The notes beneath the pieces were generated by a model that was given only the letters and a program-made list of their open reading frames with translations, searched no databases and was not told the origin of the DNA. 64,000 bases of DNA, from contig JAMAHW010000089.1 of NCBI GenBank assembly GCA_023627715.1, positions 123,281-187,280 of the forward strand. The letters run 5' to 3'. This stretch comes from Periconia sp. R9002. Lineage: Eukaryota > Ascomycota > Dothideomycetes > Pleosporales > Periconiaceae. Below are positions 1-11,743 of the stretch, piece by piece. Position 1 is the stretch's first letter, and each line of letters opens with the position of its first letter. The translations under genes and the position numbers were made by a program.

Positions 1-2487
1 GAGAGCGGGTCCGTAGATGCTGTCGGAGCGTTGGATGATGAGGTGGCCAAGATCTGCAGACATGCTCGTCCTCCGGTGAACGCGGCGGATGTGTTCTGCG
101 AGGTTCTCCTTGCGTGTGAAGCCTGATCCGGAGCTGCGCTTGCAGTCGGTGAAAGGGCAGAAGAGGGACTTCTTAGTTCCACCATGCATCTTGTGCACTT
201 CGCGTTCGTGGCGCAAGAGCCCGCCGCTGTAGGTGAAGCCTTGAAGCTTCTCGCAGCCTTGGACGTTGCATTTGTAGGGGCGATCGTGCTTGTCCATGTG
301 TTTGCTAGCGAATGTTAGAGTTGTACTTTGGGTGTTATGTGAAGAGCTAACTCACCTCCACTCGCACTTTCGATCGAATGTAAGACCAGTGCAGTCCTCA
401 TGCTTGCAGATCATCTTTCCGTCCGAATTCCTTGGAGGCTCCTCGGACCGTTTGTAGGAATGGTTGTTCTTCCTCCCGGGAGAGCCGACCTCGTCACCGA
501 ACTGCGAAACGGAGGAGCGATCCTCTGAGGGTTGTCGCGAGTGTCCAACAGAGTGAGCCATGGAAGGACGTCGGTCACCGGCGGGAGAGAGAAGTGGCGA
601 GTGGCCGCCCGCCATACTAACGGGGGTCGGGAAATTGGAGTTGACCGAGTTGATAGAGGAATTGCGCTCATGTTTAACATCGCGAGGAGAGACAGGCTCC
701 AGCGGTTGGCAGTTTCCCATGTTGGATTCGATGAAATGGTTGAAAGTTGTGTTGAGAGGTGACAGGGCCTGAGGCTCTTGAGTAGTTGCGGGATATAAAG
801 TGTTGTTAAAGGACGCGAAATCTTGGTGTGGCGCAGCAATGCCCTCGCTATCCGCGCTCCCGATGACTCTAATTTTCGGCGGAGGAAACGGAGCAGTCGT
901 CAGATGACTCGTAGGCGTCTGTGGCGAAGAATTATGTGGAAGATTCAACCAAGTTGGGTTGAGATGGTTGTCATCAAAGTGTTGGGGGAAAACTGTAAGA
1001 GGAGTGGTGGCGTTCCCCGGGGTGTTGTCTTGGAGGTAATAGGAATTATGATTGAAATTGTTGATATTCGAGCCTGCTGGGACAGGCGGGCAATAAGTAC
1101 TACTCAGGCCTGGAGGTCGTCAGTCTCCATCGCACCGGGAACCACAGGCTGAAACCGAACGCAGAGTAGCGTGGTGGACGTGTGAAGTAGGCAGAAGAGT
1201 GGTGAGTCAGTGACTTACCGAAAGATCCCTGTCCGGCCCCGGCACGTGACAGGTCTTGGCCCTGTGGCGCGAATTCCAAATCGGCCGGATCCCAATCATC
1301 CGCGTTTCGCAACCTGAGGATGTCTCCATTGTCTCCTCCGCCCAAACCGACGTTTTGGTGTCCTGGGGCTGGCTGTTGCGCTTCAGGTAGCGGATTCGTG
1401 CCGACTAGCTCCATTCCGAAGTTGAAGTCTGCTTATCGTCGTTAGAACCCGAAACTTTATGTCTCTTTGCGGCCAAGTAGGCGAGCAATGGATGGGAAAA
1501 CTCACAGTCATTTGCAGCGGGCATGTTCCAGCCTGTAAGGTCGACATTGCTCAAAATTGCGTCCTGGCTCACGCGAGTATTGCTCTTTTGGGCACTTGCT
1601 TGACTGTTGGGAGAGTTGTAAAACATCCAACAAACACCCCATAGTACCGCCAGCGATGGCTTAATGGTCCATGGAAACGTCGAGAGCGGGCGCGGTTTGT
1701 CAGAAAATTCAGTAAACCAAGCCAACAACTTGTGTTGTTTCTTGTCGTGATTACCCAGAAGCAGCGCCTCGACAACTTTTCGTTCCAGTGCACTGATCAG
1801 CTGCGCCTGCAATTGGAAGAGCAAATGTTCGTAGTTGGCAATAAATGTCTCGTCGAAATTCAGTCCCGCATACTGGCCTTGGACAATGAGCCATTCATCA
1901 TCAAACTGCGAACGACAGGCACAAATCACGTTGATAGCCTCATGCACTAGGACAAGCGCCTGAGTGATGTCGTTCAACGAGCATCCATGAAAATCCAATA
2001 CGGTTTTCTGCTGGAGGAACAGCTCATGGTTGCTCGCGACAGCGGACAGGGGGCTACCGTAATGGCCGAGGCTTTCGTCCACAGCATGTAGCATACTAGT
2101 CTCGAGGCTTAATGATTGCGAACAGAATAACGACGGTTCATGATTGACGTACTGTTGCACCTCCCCGCCAAAATGGTTTTGAATCGCAGCTTGACTCTTT
2201 CCAGCGGTTTGCAGTTTCAAACGCGGGCGGGTTCTAGCGCGGCCATTGTTCCAATTCTTGCAAACGCGATCTGGCGCATGATTTGATAACTTCTTCTGAA
2301 GCCCTCCGTGTGGCAGACCCTTTGCGAGTCTGGCAAGGGCCTTGGATTCGAGGCCGAGGCATTTCTGTTTTCCAAAAATAGACGGCCCAGAGCGAGGCTT
2401 GAGGCGACGACGAAGCTGATAGACAATCTGGAGAACCTTCAGGGTCAAGACGATGCTCGGTTTGGAGCGGTGCTGTTGGATCGCCAT
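1..2487 (-). CDS. C2H2 zinc-finger transcription factor, 3' end cut by window edge
   Basis: Probable nuclear DNA-binding regulator; targets unknown. I join four exons: 2487-1506, 1428-1219, 1109-356 and 304-<1, with introns 1429-1505 (GTGAGT, branch TTCTAAC, CAG), 1110-1218 (GTAAGT) and 305-355 (GTGAGT). The first join reads NDYFNFGMELVG across the splice, merging what look like two separate reading frames. About 750 residues are visible. The first 330 residues match no domain I recognise; the middle is Ser/Pro/Asn-rich, as in fungal activators. Zinc fingers lie at the visible C-terminal end: a first finger with CKHEDC and HMDKH, a second from CNVQGC to HEREVH, and a third from CPFTDC to HIRRVH. 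The protein continues beyond position 1. The zinc-finger assignment is firm; the N-terminal start (ATG at 2487) is the first in-frame ATG seen and less sure. Confidence 0.85.
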
Positions 2488-4701
2488 CGCGTCGTAAGTA
2501 CCAAAGGCTTAGAGGTGTAAGCGATGACCGAAAGACGGCCGACGCCATATCGAAGAAGTGCTTGTATGATATACATAGCTGCTGGCACATTCGTCATGGT
2601 GTGAGAGCAGGCTGTGGAGAGCCTCAGGATACTCTTGGGAGGGTTCACCGCCCGCTTGACAAGGGCGTGGGGTCATCGCAGCCAATCAAATTTGTGTAAC
2701 GCTTGCACCGCCACCGACGGCTGCCTCCGACAACACCACAAACACCCTCTTTCGTGAACCCTCATCGTATCATCACCACCGTCCGCTTACATTCCCCACG
2801 GCACATGATGAGGGAATACGAGGCGCAGCCACACAGCATAAACCTCTTTACTTGCACGGCTTTCAACTAGGCGTACAGCGACCACCGGCACGTCAAACTG
2901 TTGTCACTGCCTTGGAATGACGCCTTCCCGTTCTTCTGCATCCTCGGCTCTCATTTCTAATGCACCTGCTCGAAGTGTGCTGACATGCGATTCAACAACA
3001 GCATTCTCTGCCTCAGCCTTGGGTGTGACAGCAGTGAGGCCCTCATTGCTGTGATGCCTAAAGGCTCGCGAAACAGCATTGTAACACGAACTAGCGCAAT
3101 GCCGTCTCAACATGCACACCAGTGACATCCCCCAAAGCGTCCATCAACCATCTCCACATTCAACGTATCTTTCTAGCATTGTAGATAATTATAGACACAA
3201 ACAAACCGATCAAAAGGAAGATAAACTCGCATGAATTGCTAAAAAAAACATCTCGACGGTGGAGCGATACAATTGATTGCATAAGTTTTTGGCTCAGGCA
3301 ACGAGTCATAAACCTCTCGATCTACAGCAAATCAATGCCTTAGCCCTCTCTCACTTACTAAGTACTTCATCTGGCCAACACGACATACAATAGCGCAGAT
3401 ATTCCAAATCCACACGTCTCGAAACCTCTTTCTAGTAGAACTGGGCATCCCCAGCGAACCTCAACGCCCGACCCCACAAAAACCCGCAACATCTTTCCAT
3501 GCATTTTGTCCTAGATGATACCCCAACCACAGCACACAGGTTCCAAGACATTCAAACCTGACAGTTTCTAGCCATGTTCGGCGCGCAATCCTCGCATCCC
3601 GCGTAAACTTTATTGCGCGAAACAAGACTCTAGTGGGGATGTGGCAGTGGGTTGGTTGTTCCAAGTTTTTACCGGTTCGGTACTGCAACACGCCGAAACT
3701 TTATTGCAAAGGTGTTTGAGAAATGAAGAGCGTCGAGCGAATAAGGTTTTTTTGCAATTTTCCCACTCACCGGCGCGGCAAATTGCTAAGCTTAAACGGC
3801 CTAGCCAGGCGATTTTGAGGAATTCCCACGGGTAGTTTGGATTTAGGGTTTTTTCGCATCATGACGCTTTTGGACTTGCACCATTTTACCTTTTGCCCGC
3901 GCGAGGTTGTCAATGCACGTCACAGAAAGGTACCGATTAGACTTTGACTGCAATGATTTTGATCGTCGATGGGCGTCTTTCAAGTAGGTACACTTACCTA
4001 TTCGAGATATGCTTATTTGTTTAGGGTCGACCGAAGTTGTCAATCCACATACATTTCTTCGCTGTTAGTCCATACATGCTACTTGAGTGTTTCGCGTTCT
4101 CACAAAAACCACAAAAAACAATCGCTGTAATTCCTTTTTCTAGCATAGACAGCTACCTTCCATCCCCCATCTTCCATCCACAACCCAAAACTCCCACGGC
4201 TCCGAATCCCCACGAGGAACCTCAAAAATCAAACTCAGGCTATATCGGAACGAAACACTCCTAACCACCACTTGACTAATTCCCAAAGAAGTAACCGCAT
4301 GACACCACCGACGAAACTCCCCACGACACATCTGGACTCTTTCTCACGCCACTGCAAATCCTTCCTTGCCTCAACTCACACCACTAAAAACCCCCCTTTA
4401 ACACCACTAAAGACCCTTCTTTCCCCACCCTCCCCCTCTTACACCAACTGCGGAAACCAAAACAAACTACGCAAACATGCAAACAACCTTCTAAACCTCA
4501 GACGCCGCGTCGCTATGTCATGCTTCCCTTGCACTCGCGACATGGAGCTAGCTAACTAATCTACCCGCCAAACTACCTGAGGAAGCGTTCGGGGTTTGTG
4601 GTTAGGGTGGTGAAAGAAGAGGAAGGAGAAGAAACTCCCGCCCTTCTCATCCTTTAGTCTTGACATGCTTCTTCTTGTCAGAGGGGGTTTGCTTGCACCT
4701 A

Positions 4702-4733
4702 AACACACACACACACACACAAAAAAAAAAAAA
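4702..4733. repeat. (AC)n followed by A tract
   Basis: About nine AC units run directly into a 13-nt A run. It is a simple-sequence repeat in non-coding DNA. Confidence 0.9.
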
Positions 4734-4875
4734 TATGTATCACAAAAATGACGAAAAAAAGAAAAAGGAAAAAAGCAGAAAATTTCTAAATACAAAAGAA
4801 CCATCATAGTGTAACATACCTAGGTACATATGAAAACATATCTCGCCCCTACGCTTCTATACTCCAAAATCCACC

Positions 4876-4902
4876 CCATCCATCCATCCATCCATCCATC
4901 CA
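4876..4902. repeat. (CATC)n microsatellite
   Basis: Six to seven tandem CATC units in the gene-free spacer; a shorter version of the same motif recurs near 6053-6072. Confidence 0.9.
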
Positions 4903-6191
4903 CAAATGCACCCGTACCCGTGCCCATCCCTTCACCACCACCAAAACTCCACCAAAACTCACACCCTCCCGCCTCCTTTCCCAATACTCACTCATATACT
5001 CACCCATCACCCATCTACACCCCCTTCCCCTCATTCCTCACCTTCCCCCAAATATCCCATCCAAATCTTCATACCTCATACCGACCACAACGAGAAAAAC
5101 ACGCCTGAGGCACCATACTTAAACCATCCACTACATCACAACAGAAAACGAAACAGCACATCATATAAGAAAGCAATACAGAAGAGAACGGAATGGTAAC
5201 GTAGAGTAATGAATGAATGCATGAATGAATTCTTTCTTTCACGCGTAGAGGGAGAGAGAAGGGGGCAAGGGGGAGTGAGGTAATGATACGAACAAGGAAA
5301 GAAGGAAGGCATAAGGGAGGAGGGGGGGTAGAAAGGGGGGGGGGAAGGGAATTGCGTGTGTGTATGTGATGTCTTAGATATATTCCTTCCAATTTCCTTC
5401 CCAAGATTCTTTTTCAGGCTCGTACTCTCTCCACACTGCCCCATATCGTAGACTCTTATAACAGTACATGTACTACCTACCTACACTACCTAGACCTCAA
5501 GCTAATTCAAAAAAAATCTACTCTATATACAAAAAAGACGTGAAAAAAAAACCAATTCACAAAAGGACGAGAAAGCGGGGGTTTTTTTTTGGAAAAAAAA
5601 AATGGAAAAAGAAAAACGTTCTCACGTTATATACATTTAGGTTAGCAGTGTACATACATACATGTACATACATAGGTAGATTTCTATCTTGATGTGATGT
5701 GATGAAGAGGAAAACGAAGATCATGTATGTTGATTACCATCCAAAACTACATAAGTGTTTATTTCTTATAAGCTTATTTGAGGTGGTTTGAGAGCGGATA
5801 TTTTCAGGTAGATACCTATGTACGTGTATCTATGCATGGATGCTGTCCTTGACTCTGCGATTCGTTTGGCAGAGGGACCGACCTTACAAAAAGGAAAAAA
5901 AAAGAAACACGTGTTAGCTGTACATGTCCATCACTGCGTGTGCTATAAGAGATGAGGAGCGGGAGGTGATCAAGTGACGTTTGAAGTCACATTTTGATTC
6001 ATAATTAGAGTTGGACTATGTACGTGTTTGGTATCACGAAAGCAATAAACTCCATCCATCCATGCATCCATCCGGCGCCTTGAGAATTGATACCTTCGAC
6101 ATTGCACCTGGGCAGTTTGCTCGTGAAAGGAAAAAAAGGTATAGCCCTCCACCCATCACCAGGTCTTGGGGTTAGACGTTGTCGCCACGTC

Positions 6192-7990
6192 CTACCTAAT
6201 GACAAGCGTCTTGACAACGTTGCAGTCCAGATCGTGCAACTCTGGCCCAAACTTGCATTGATCTCCAAAAATACACGTCTTAGTGCCTTTGACCGGGTTG
6301 TTCTTGGACTGTGGAGCCGGGCATCGATGGCCGTAGATGCACTTGAAGTCTGTGCAAGAGCTGCCGTGCATACAGGGAGCCATACGCGCAACAAGGCGAA
6401 GGGTCGCTATCTCTGCCGGGCTAGGTTTGTAGTCGTGAATATGGGTGCAGTTGTTACCATAAGGGCACTCCTGGCGTAAGAAATGAATATTGCACAACTT
6501 CATGGCTTTCACACGGTCCACCTCCGCTTTATCATAATCCCGAGTTGTGGGATCTACACGCTGACCCAGACGATTTCGAGCAATTACCTCATCGCGGTTC
6601 AGTGGCTCGTACTTTGGTTTCGGCGAAGCTGGTGGCGGAGGCGCGGCGGCTTTTGCAGCCCAATTCATCACTGGCTTAGCTGTCGTTGCATTAGATCCTA
6701 CATCCGAGGCCAGAGTTGAGGACGATGGAGTACGCGATATATCTACTCGAGCGTGATGACTCAATGGACTACCTCCAGCAACACTATTGGAAGCGGTGTA
6801 GGGTGGAAAATGTGTTGGCAGTCCGGTCATCATATTATACGCCTTGGGGCCACTTGGGGGCGTAGCATTTGCGACCGGGGACGCGTACGATGCTCCCTGA
6901 ACAATGATCTTGGAGTCGCGGAAAATTCCTGGAAACTTCTTCGTTTTATAGGGAAGGACAAGCAGCTCTTTCTCAAATGGGACACCTTCCAGTAGGGTGA
7001 CTTTAGATAGATAGCCGTCCTCGGTCATGTATTCTTCGAGCGCACGGGCGAATCCGTTGTCGTGAGAACATCCGAAAAAAATCTGGCGACAATGAAGATC
7101 GTTGATGTGTAGCTTGAAAGTTTCTTGAGTGTATGTTAGTACAGGCATGCAGTACATTGGTTTTTTGAGAAGATACCAATGATCTTGTCGTCGGCTCGGT
7201 CTTTTCCTGGTCCGACATCAATAAAATCAAAAAGGACCTTTCCGCGAGTAAAGCCTCGAACAAAGTCTTCAAAGACGCTGGCTTCGCTGATGATGCCGAC
7301 ACGCACAAGGACATCGGCCAGGCCGTTCACGTTGGCGTAGACGCGACACATGATCCGAGATTCAACGGGAACATTCGTGAGCTCACGTTCCACATAGGAC
7401 TCAATGACTTTATGCAGCTGAGCAGCTGCCCGACGACCGCCCGCTTCACCGTCACGAATGAAGTCGTCCTGGAAAATCATACCATCCCCGTCAATGAGTA
7501 TAACTACGAACGGGTTACGCGCCTGGATCCTATTTAGCACATTATACGTTGCAGAAGCAGGGCATGTTTTGGTGGAAACCTACAACGGCAGACTGCATTG
7601 CGCTGATTTTAGCTTCGTACTCGGTCTTTTCGTTTTCCCATTGGCGAAGATGGGCGATCTCTGGACGGCAGGTGTTTACAAGCTGCTCGTACTGTTGTGA
7701 GATGTATTCGTATCTATACATGATCTCCTGGCGGCGGATTAGCATTTGATATATTGAAGAAGACGATCCAGATAGGACATAGGACCCACTTGAAGCAGTT
7801 CGGTCTTGGTACGATCTGCTTGCTGGACGGCGTCTACACGAGCCCAAAGCGTCGCCGCACTAGACATGTAGGCAGCGCCATTGTCAGGCAAGTTTGTAAG
7901 CAGAGGACTCTGAGCTGGAGTGCCAATAGGCGGCTGCAAAGAAGGGTTTCTGTTATTGTTTGCGGGGAAATAGGCCGAGCCAGGCGCCAT
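6192..7990 (-). CDS. NYN/PIN-like domain (DUF7923-type) plus CCCH zinc-finger protein
   Basis: Likely RNA-binding protein, possibly a ribonuclease. Four exons: 7990-7790, 7727-7584, 7522-7177 and 7123-6192 (540 aa). Introns of 62, 61 and 53 nt all have GT..AG ends and the joins keep frame. Residues about 45-110 form a coiled, Glu/Gln-rich segment. Residues about 116-290 contain ILIDGDG, DVGPGKDRADDKI and GCSHDNGFA, spaced like the acidic metal-binding positions of NYN/PIN nucleases. The C-terminal part carries CCCH-type fingers: a classic C-x8-C-x5-C-x3-H one starting CNIHFLRQEC, then CMHGSSC..CIYGH and CIFGDQC. Fungal proteins with this architecture are common but, to my knowledge, uncharacterised; nuclease activity is inference. 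The start ATG at 7990 was chosen over an in-frame upstream codon at 8212 because the intervening residues look like translated leader. Confidence 0.88.
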
Positions 7991-8780
7991 TGCGAAGGTT
8001 TGGTATGCCGCAACTGATGCGAGTGTGTTGGTGTTTGTAAGGTGAGGTCGGGGTTGTTTAGTTGCACTAGCGAAGGGGAGAGGCGGAGAGAGTGTGGGGA
8101 GTTGAGTAAAATAGTGACTGAGAGTTTGCGTGGGAAAAAGTCGAAGTGAAGGGGAGATATGGAACGGGCTCTGGGCCAGGCGATTGGGGAAAGAGCCAGT
8201 TGATTCAACCAATGACAGCAGCGAGTAATTACTAAGAAGACATCATGGAAGACGGGCGGACGAGGTTGAGGCCAGTGCAAAGACAAACGGAGAGGCAGTT
8301 TTACACGGGGTGCGTTAGTGTTACCATGATGAAAGAAGACATCAACAAATTAATCGTCACCGCAACGCAGAGCAGTCGGTGAGCAAGAAGAGCAAACACA
8401 GGCTATCAAACGAGCATCGTGCCCAGTTCGGTGAGTGTAGCTGCAATTACACAATCCCAAACAATATCCCACACCAAAAGTCCTGATCCATATAACTATG
8501 TATACATTGATGTATGTGCGAGCAGTGTCGTGTGCGAGGCTGGAGAATGATGCGAGGCGGTAGGCTAGCGAGATCACCAGGCTCGTCACCCATTCCAAAA
8601 GAGGACTAGCGTAGCGCAAGCATCATGGGTCAGCTAGCTCCACCGCAACCTCCAACTAAAAGCCACGGTGCCACGTTCCCAAGCAGTCCATCCAACCTTC
8701 TCTGAGTTACACCACCCTTCTTCCCCTCCCCTCTCCCCCTCCTTGAACACCCAATTCAAGTTCCCCCTACGCTCGTCATC
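7991..8780. promoter_or_regulatory. shared divergent promoter region
   Basis: This 790-bp interval separates the start codons of the minus-strand CCCH gene and the plus-strand TRAP-alpha-like gene, so it should contain both promoters and leaders. The last 80 bases before 8781 are pyrimidine-rich, typical of fungal transcription starts. No specific factor site stands out. Confidence 0.55.
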
Positions 8781-9709
8781 ATGGTCAATTGGAAATTGTC
8801 TTCGCTGCTTCTGCTCTCTCTGCAGGCCCTTACTGCCTTCGCCGACATCAACGTAAGAGCTTCGCAATATCAATCTTGTATGACATCAATCGCTGACATC
8901 ATCTCAAGGTCGAGACGGTAGAAGAGGTCAAGGAAGACCCCATTACACCAAACTTGAAGGTCGCCATCTCCGCCAGCTTCCCTCAATCCGAAATCTTCGG
9001 TGTCAAGCTCGTCAACGGCCACCCCACCGAAGCCCGCCTCTCCATCAACAACCAGGAGCCCGAGCCCATCAATGTGGCCTTTGTGGCCGGATCCCTCATC
9101 GACGATGCTGGTAGCGAACCGCGCATCTTGCGCAACTTGAGTACCAAGACCTACACTCTCCAGATTCCCGCCGGCGAGGAGCAGACCGTCACGTATTCTT
9201 TCAGCACCGAGATGCATCCTCAGGATGTGCGCTTGCAATTGGTTACTGTTCTTCAGGATAGCAAGAGCAACATGTACACCGTGTCCGCTTACAACGAGAC
9301 CGTCAGCGTCGTGGAGGCGCCCACCAGCATCTTTGACCCTCAAATGTAAGCATATGATCATCAAATAGATATTGCGCACAACCATTAACATATATACAGC
9401 ATCTTCCTTTACCTCGTCCTCCTCGGTGTTTTCGGTGGAACCGTCTACTTCATCTACAATACCTGGATCACCACCTTCTTCCCCCAGAAGCGTCGCGGTG
9501 GCAAGGGTGGCGAGCGTGCGAAGAAGTCCTCCGGCGGTTCCAAGAAGGTCGACCCCTCCGATCAGGTCGGTGTTGTCGGCGCTGATGGTCCAGCTGTCAC
9601 GAGCGGCTCCAAGGCCTACGATGAGAGCTGGATCCCGGCCACCCATCTGAACCGCCCCGAGGCCCGCCGCGTGAAGAGCGGGACCCCCAAGACCAAGGTC
9701 AAGGGTTAA
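8781..9709 (+). CDS. TRAP-alpha / Irc22-like ER membrane protein
   Basis: A translocon-associated protein alpha family member, expected in the ER membrane near the Sec61 channel; the yeast member is Irc22. Three exons: 8781-8852, 8909-9345 and 9400-9709 (272 aa), with GTAAGA and GTAAGC donors. The protein starts with a cleavable signal peptide (MVNWKLSSLLLLSLQALTAF, cleavage near residue 22), followed by a luminal beta-sandwich-like domain of about 145 residues. A single transmembrane helix begins with IFLYLVLLGVFGG and spans about residues 170-190. A basic cytosolic tail ends with a conserved segment including WIPATHLNRPEARRVKSGTP. Signal, membrane segment and tail order match the family. 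The gene is divergent from the CCCH gene and its 3' end faces the aprataxin gene. Confidence 0.9.
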
Positions 9710-10196
9710 ATATTTCCGGGTATTTTTTGATCTTGTGGAAGTTATAGTCTCCGCAAACAGGAGGGTTTGCGGGGATTTACCGGCAAGAGTTGAAGAAGTA
9801 TATGGCGGAGGGTCAAGTTGTAAAATACTACCCAGAAAGGAGTTGAGTCGTTGGATAACCACCAACCGTGGCTTAGACTCCAGCATGGCGCATTTGCAAC
9901 GTAGTCAAAGTCTCTATTTGGCTTGGGTATAGGTGAACTGCAACAGACATTGGGATAATGTCTGAGTGTATGTACTCTATCATTACTGTTCAAAAGTTGG
10001 CTTACTTTGTACAAATACAAAATAAGTAATCGAAATCGCGAAAGCGATGAGTCGGTCATTGATACAGCATAACATCATTCATGAACAATTGTGATACCCC
10101 TTGATGCACATCCAACATCACTCCCGCCACAAGCCCTAACTCACCCTCTTGAGATATCTATTCTGTCATTTCTCCAAGTCTCCCCGCTCCCTACAC
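9710..10196. other. convergent 3' intergenic region
   Basis: This 487-bp segment lies between the stop codons of the TRAP-alpha-like gene and the aprataxin gene. It is AT-richer than the flanking coding DNA and should hold both 3' UTRs and polyadenylation sites. No gene is seen. Confidence 0.6.
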
Positions 10197-11233
10197 TCAC
10201 TCCCTCTTCCACCCCTCAAACTCAGCCTCCAAATGCCCTTTAAACTCCTTAAACCGGTTCCCAAACGCCCTCCCACACTTCCAACACGTCAGCTCCCAGC
10301 TAGGCCACTGCCTCACCTCCTCCACCCTCCTCCTGCCATCCTCCGCCAACGGAAACTCATCCAACCCCACCCAGAACGGCGTGTGAAAGCTCAAATAATG
10401 CTTCTTGTGCTTCAACCACGGCGAGCTCGCCTCGCGCGAAATAATATGAACGTGCATGTGCGACATGGAGGGGTGCGTGTGGACGCCTATGTTGATCTCG
10501 GAGCGCCAGTCGCGGCCTTTTGGTAGCTCGGCAATGTTTTGTTCGAGGGTAGAAGAGGGGTCGGGAGGAGGCGGTGCAGACATGAGGTCTTCGAGAGCGG
10601 ACTGGTACGGCGCATCGGATGCGCTGTGCGATCCGTATTGCCGACGGAGCTCGGCAGCTGCGAGGTCTGCGACGCGGGAGGCGCGGGCGCGCACCGTGGT
10701 GAGGAAGTTGGGGTGCGTTGAGAGATAGGGGAGTGGGTGTTGTTTTGTTATCGAGGGATCGCGCGGGAGGAGGAGGAGGTGTACGCTGTGGAATGGGTTG
10801 GTTAAGTCGTGAAGGCTGGGATGGATATATCGGTGGAATAGTTCATGTACTCACCTCGCTTTCGGAAACTTGTCATTGATAACCACAAAGTCGTCGTCGT
10901 ATTCCACGACCCTGCCTTCCGGGTTCCGCTCCGGATGCTCGATGTAGATCCCTAACCCTTGTTTGAAATGCTCGGTGTAGGATTTGTGCGTCGGGGGCGC
11001 ATCTTCGGCGGAGATGTCGGTGGTGGGTTTTAGTTTCTTCTTGGCCGCAGACATGAGTTCTGTGACTGAGTTGTGAGTTGGTTGAGTGCGAAATGTTACA
11101 TTTTATAGGGAAACGTACATGCGTTTGGCCGCTTGCCTGAAGATGGGTCGACATCTGGTTGTGGTTTGTTTGGGGCGGTGGTGTTTGTGAGTTCGGGGTT
11201 GGTTATGGCGGTGGGGGGGTTGGAGTTTGCCAT
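10197..11233 (-). CDS. hnt3: aprataxin-type DNA 5'-adenylate hydrolase (HIT + zinc finger)
   Basis: Removes AMP from abortive ligation intermediates at DNA breaks (family knowledge: aprataxin/Hnt3). Three exons: 11233-11119, 11065-10855 and 10785-10197 (304 aa). The HIT domain begins around FVVINDKFPKAS and includes VHLLLLPRDP and the catalytic histidine triad HMHVHIISRE. The C-terminal zinc finger shows CWKCG followed by conserved histidines in FKGHLEAEF. The first splice uses the acceptor CTCAG at 11066; the AG six bases further on would create a stop codon, so the choice decides the reading frame. The start MANSN at 11233 gives the N-terminal KRPNAFTELMS segment, like the short motif seen in fungal members. 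The gene is divergent from the DExH helicase gene across about 510 bp. Confidence 0.92.
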
Positions 11234-11743
11234 CGTGGAACAGGTATGGTGAGGAAAAGGATTAAATGTGGTTTTGGTGGCTGGTTTAGGAAGTTTGTTT
11301 CGATGAAGAATGAATCGAAGCATGGTGGATGATCTGCGATGATGCATAGCTCCTCGGATTCATTCCGAAAGTGACCCGTGCGCCCCAGGTTTCCGACGCC
11401 AAGTCTTCGGAATTTCGGACTGTGTCTGAGAGTGGGGTCCCTACAACGGCAACTTTATTTTTGCAGCATCTACAAAGATGAAACAGTTACCAAGGAACTG
11501 TTTTCTATATTCCCAACTCTCCTCGTTTCCACGTGCGTTGCAGCACAAGGCCGGATGACTTGAGTTTGTCTCTAGCGAGCATTGTTTGTCGCACAAAGAT
11601 AATTTTATCCTCAAGTCATCAATACATCAATACCTACATGCGTCCCTAGGTACACTTCCGCTTAATGGCCGTGATACGACTCCACTCGTTCACCAATCAC
11701 CAAAGGAATTGCCGGCTACATGCATATGTAGCTAGATAGAACC
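11234..11743. promoter_or_regulatory. divergent promoter between aprataxin and DExH helicase
   Basis: This 510-bp interval separates two divergent start codons. It has a CCAAT motif near 11694 and pyrimidine-rich stretches before the helicase ATG. No recognisable long ORF or RNA gene is present. Confidence 0.5.

Larger units (their letters stand above)
2488..6191. other. 3.7-kb gene-free spacer
   Basis: It lies between the 5' end of the C2H2 factor and the 3' end of the CCCH gene. No reading frame here has a plausible protein composition; the longest are low-complexity Pro/Ser/His or Lys-rich shadows of microsatellites. It contains an AC repeat with an A tract, a CATC repeat, a G-run and several A/T homopolymers. 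It probably holds promoter sequence on the left and 3' UTR of the CCCH gene on the right. No RNA gene was recognised. Confidence 0.6.

Noticed and set aside
2904..3128. Minus-strand 74-codon frame in the left spacer
   Set aside because: No protein-like pattern, no splice partners and no family resemblance; consistent with chance.
8870..9886. 338-codon minus-strand frame opposite the TRAP-alpha-like gene
   Set aside because: Shadow of a gene with signal peptide, membrane helix and proper introns on the other strand.
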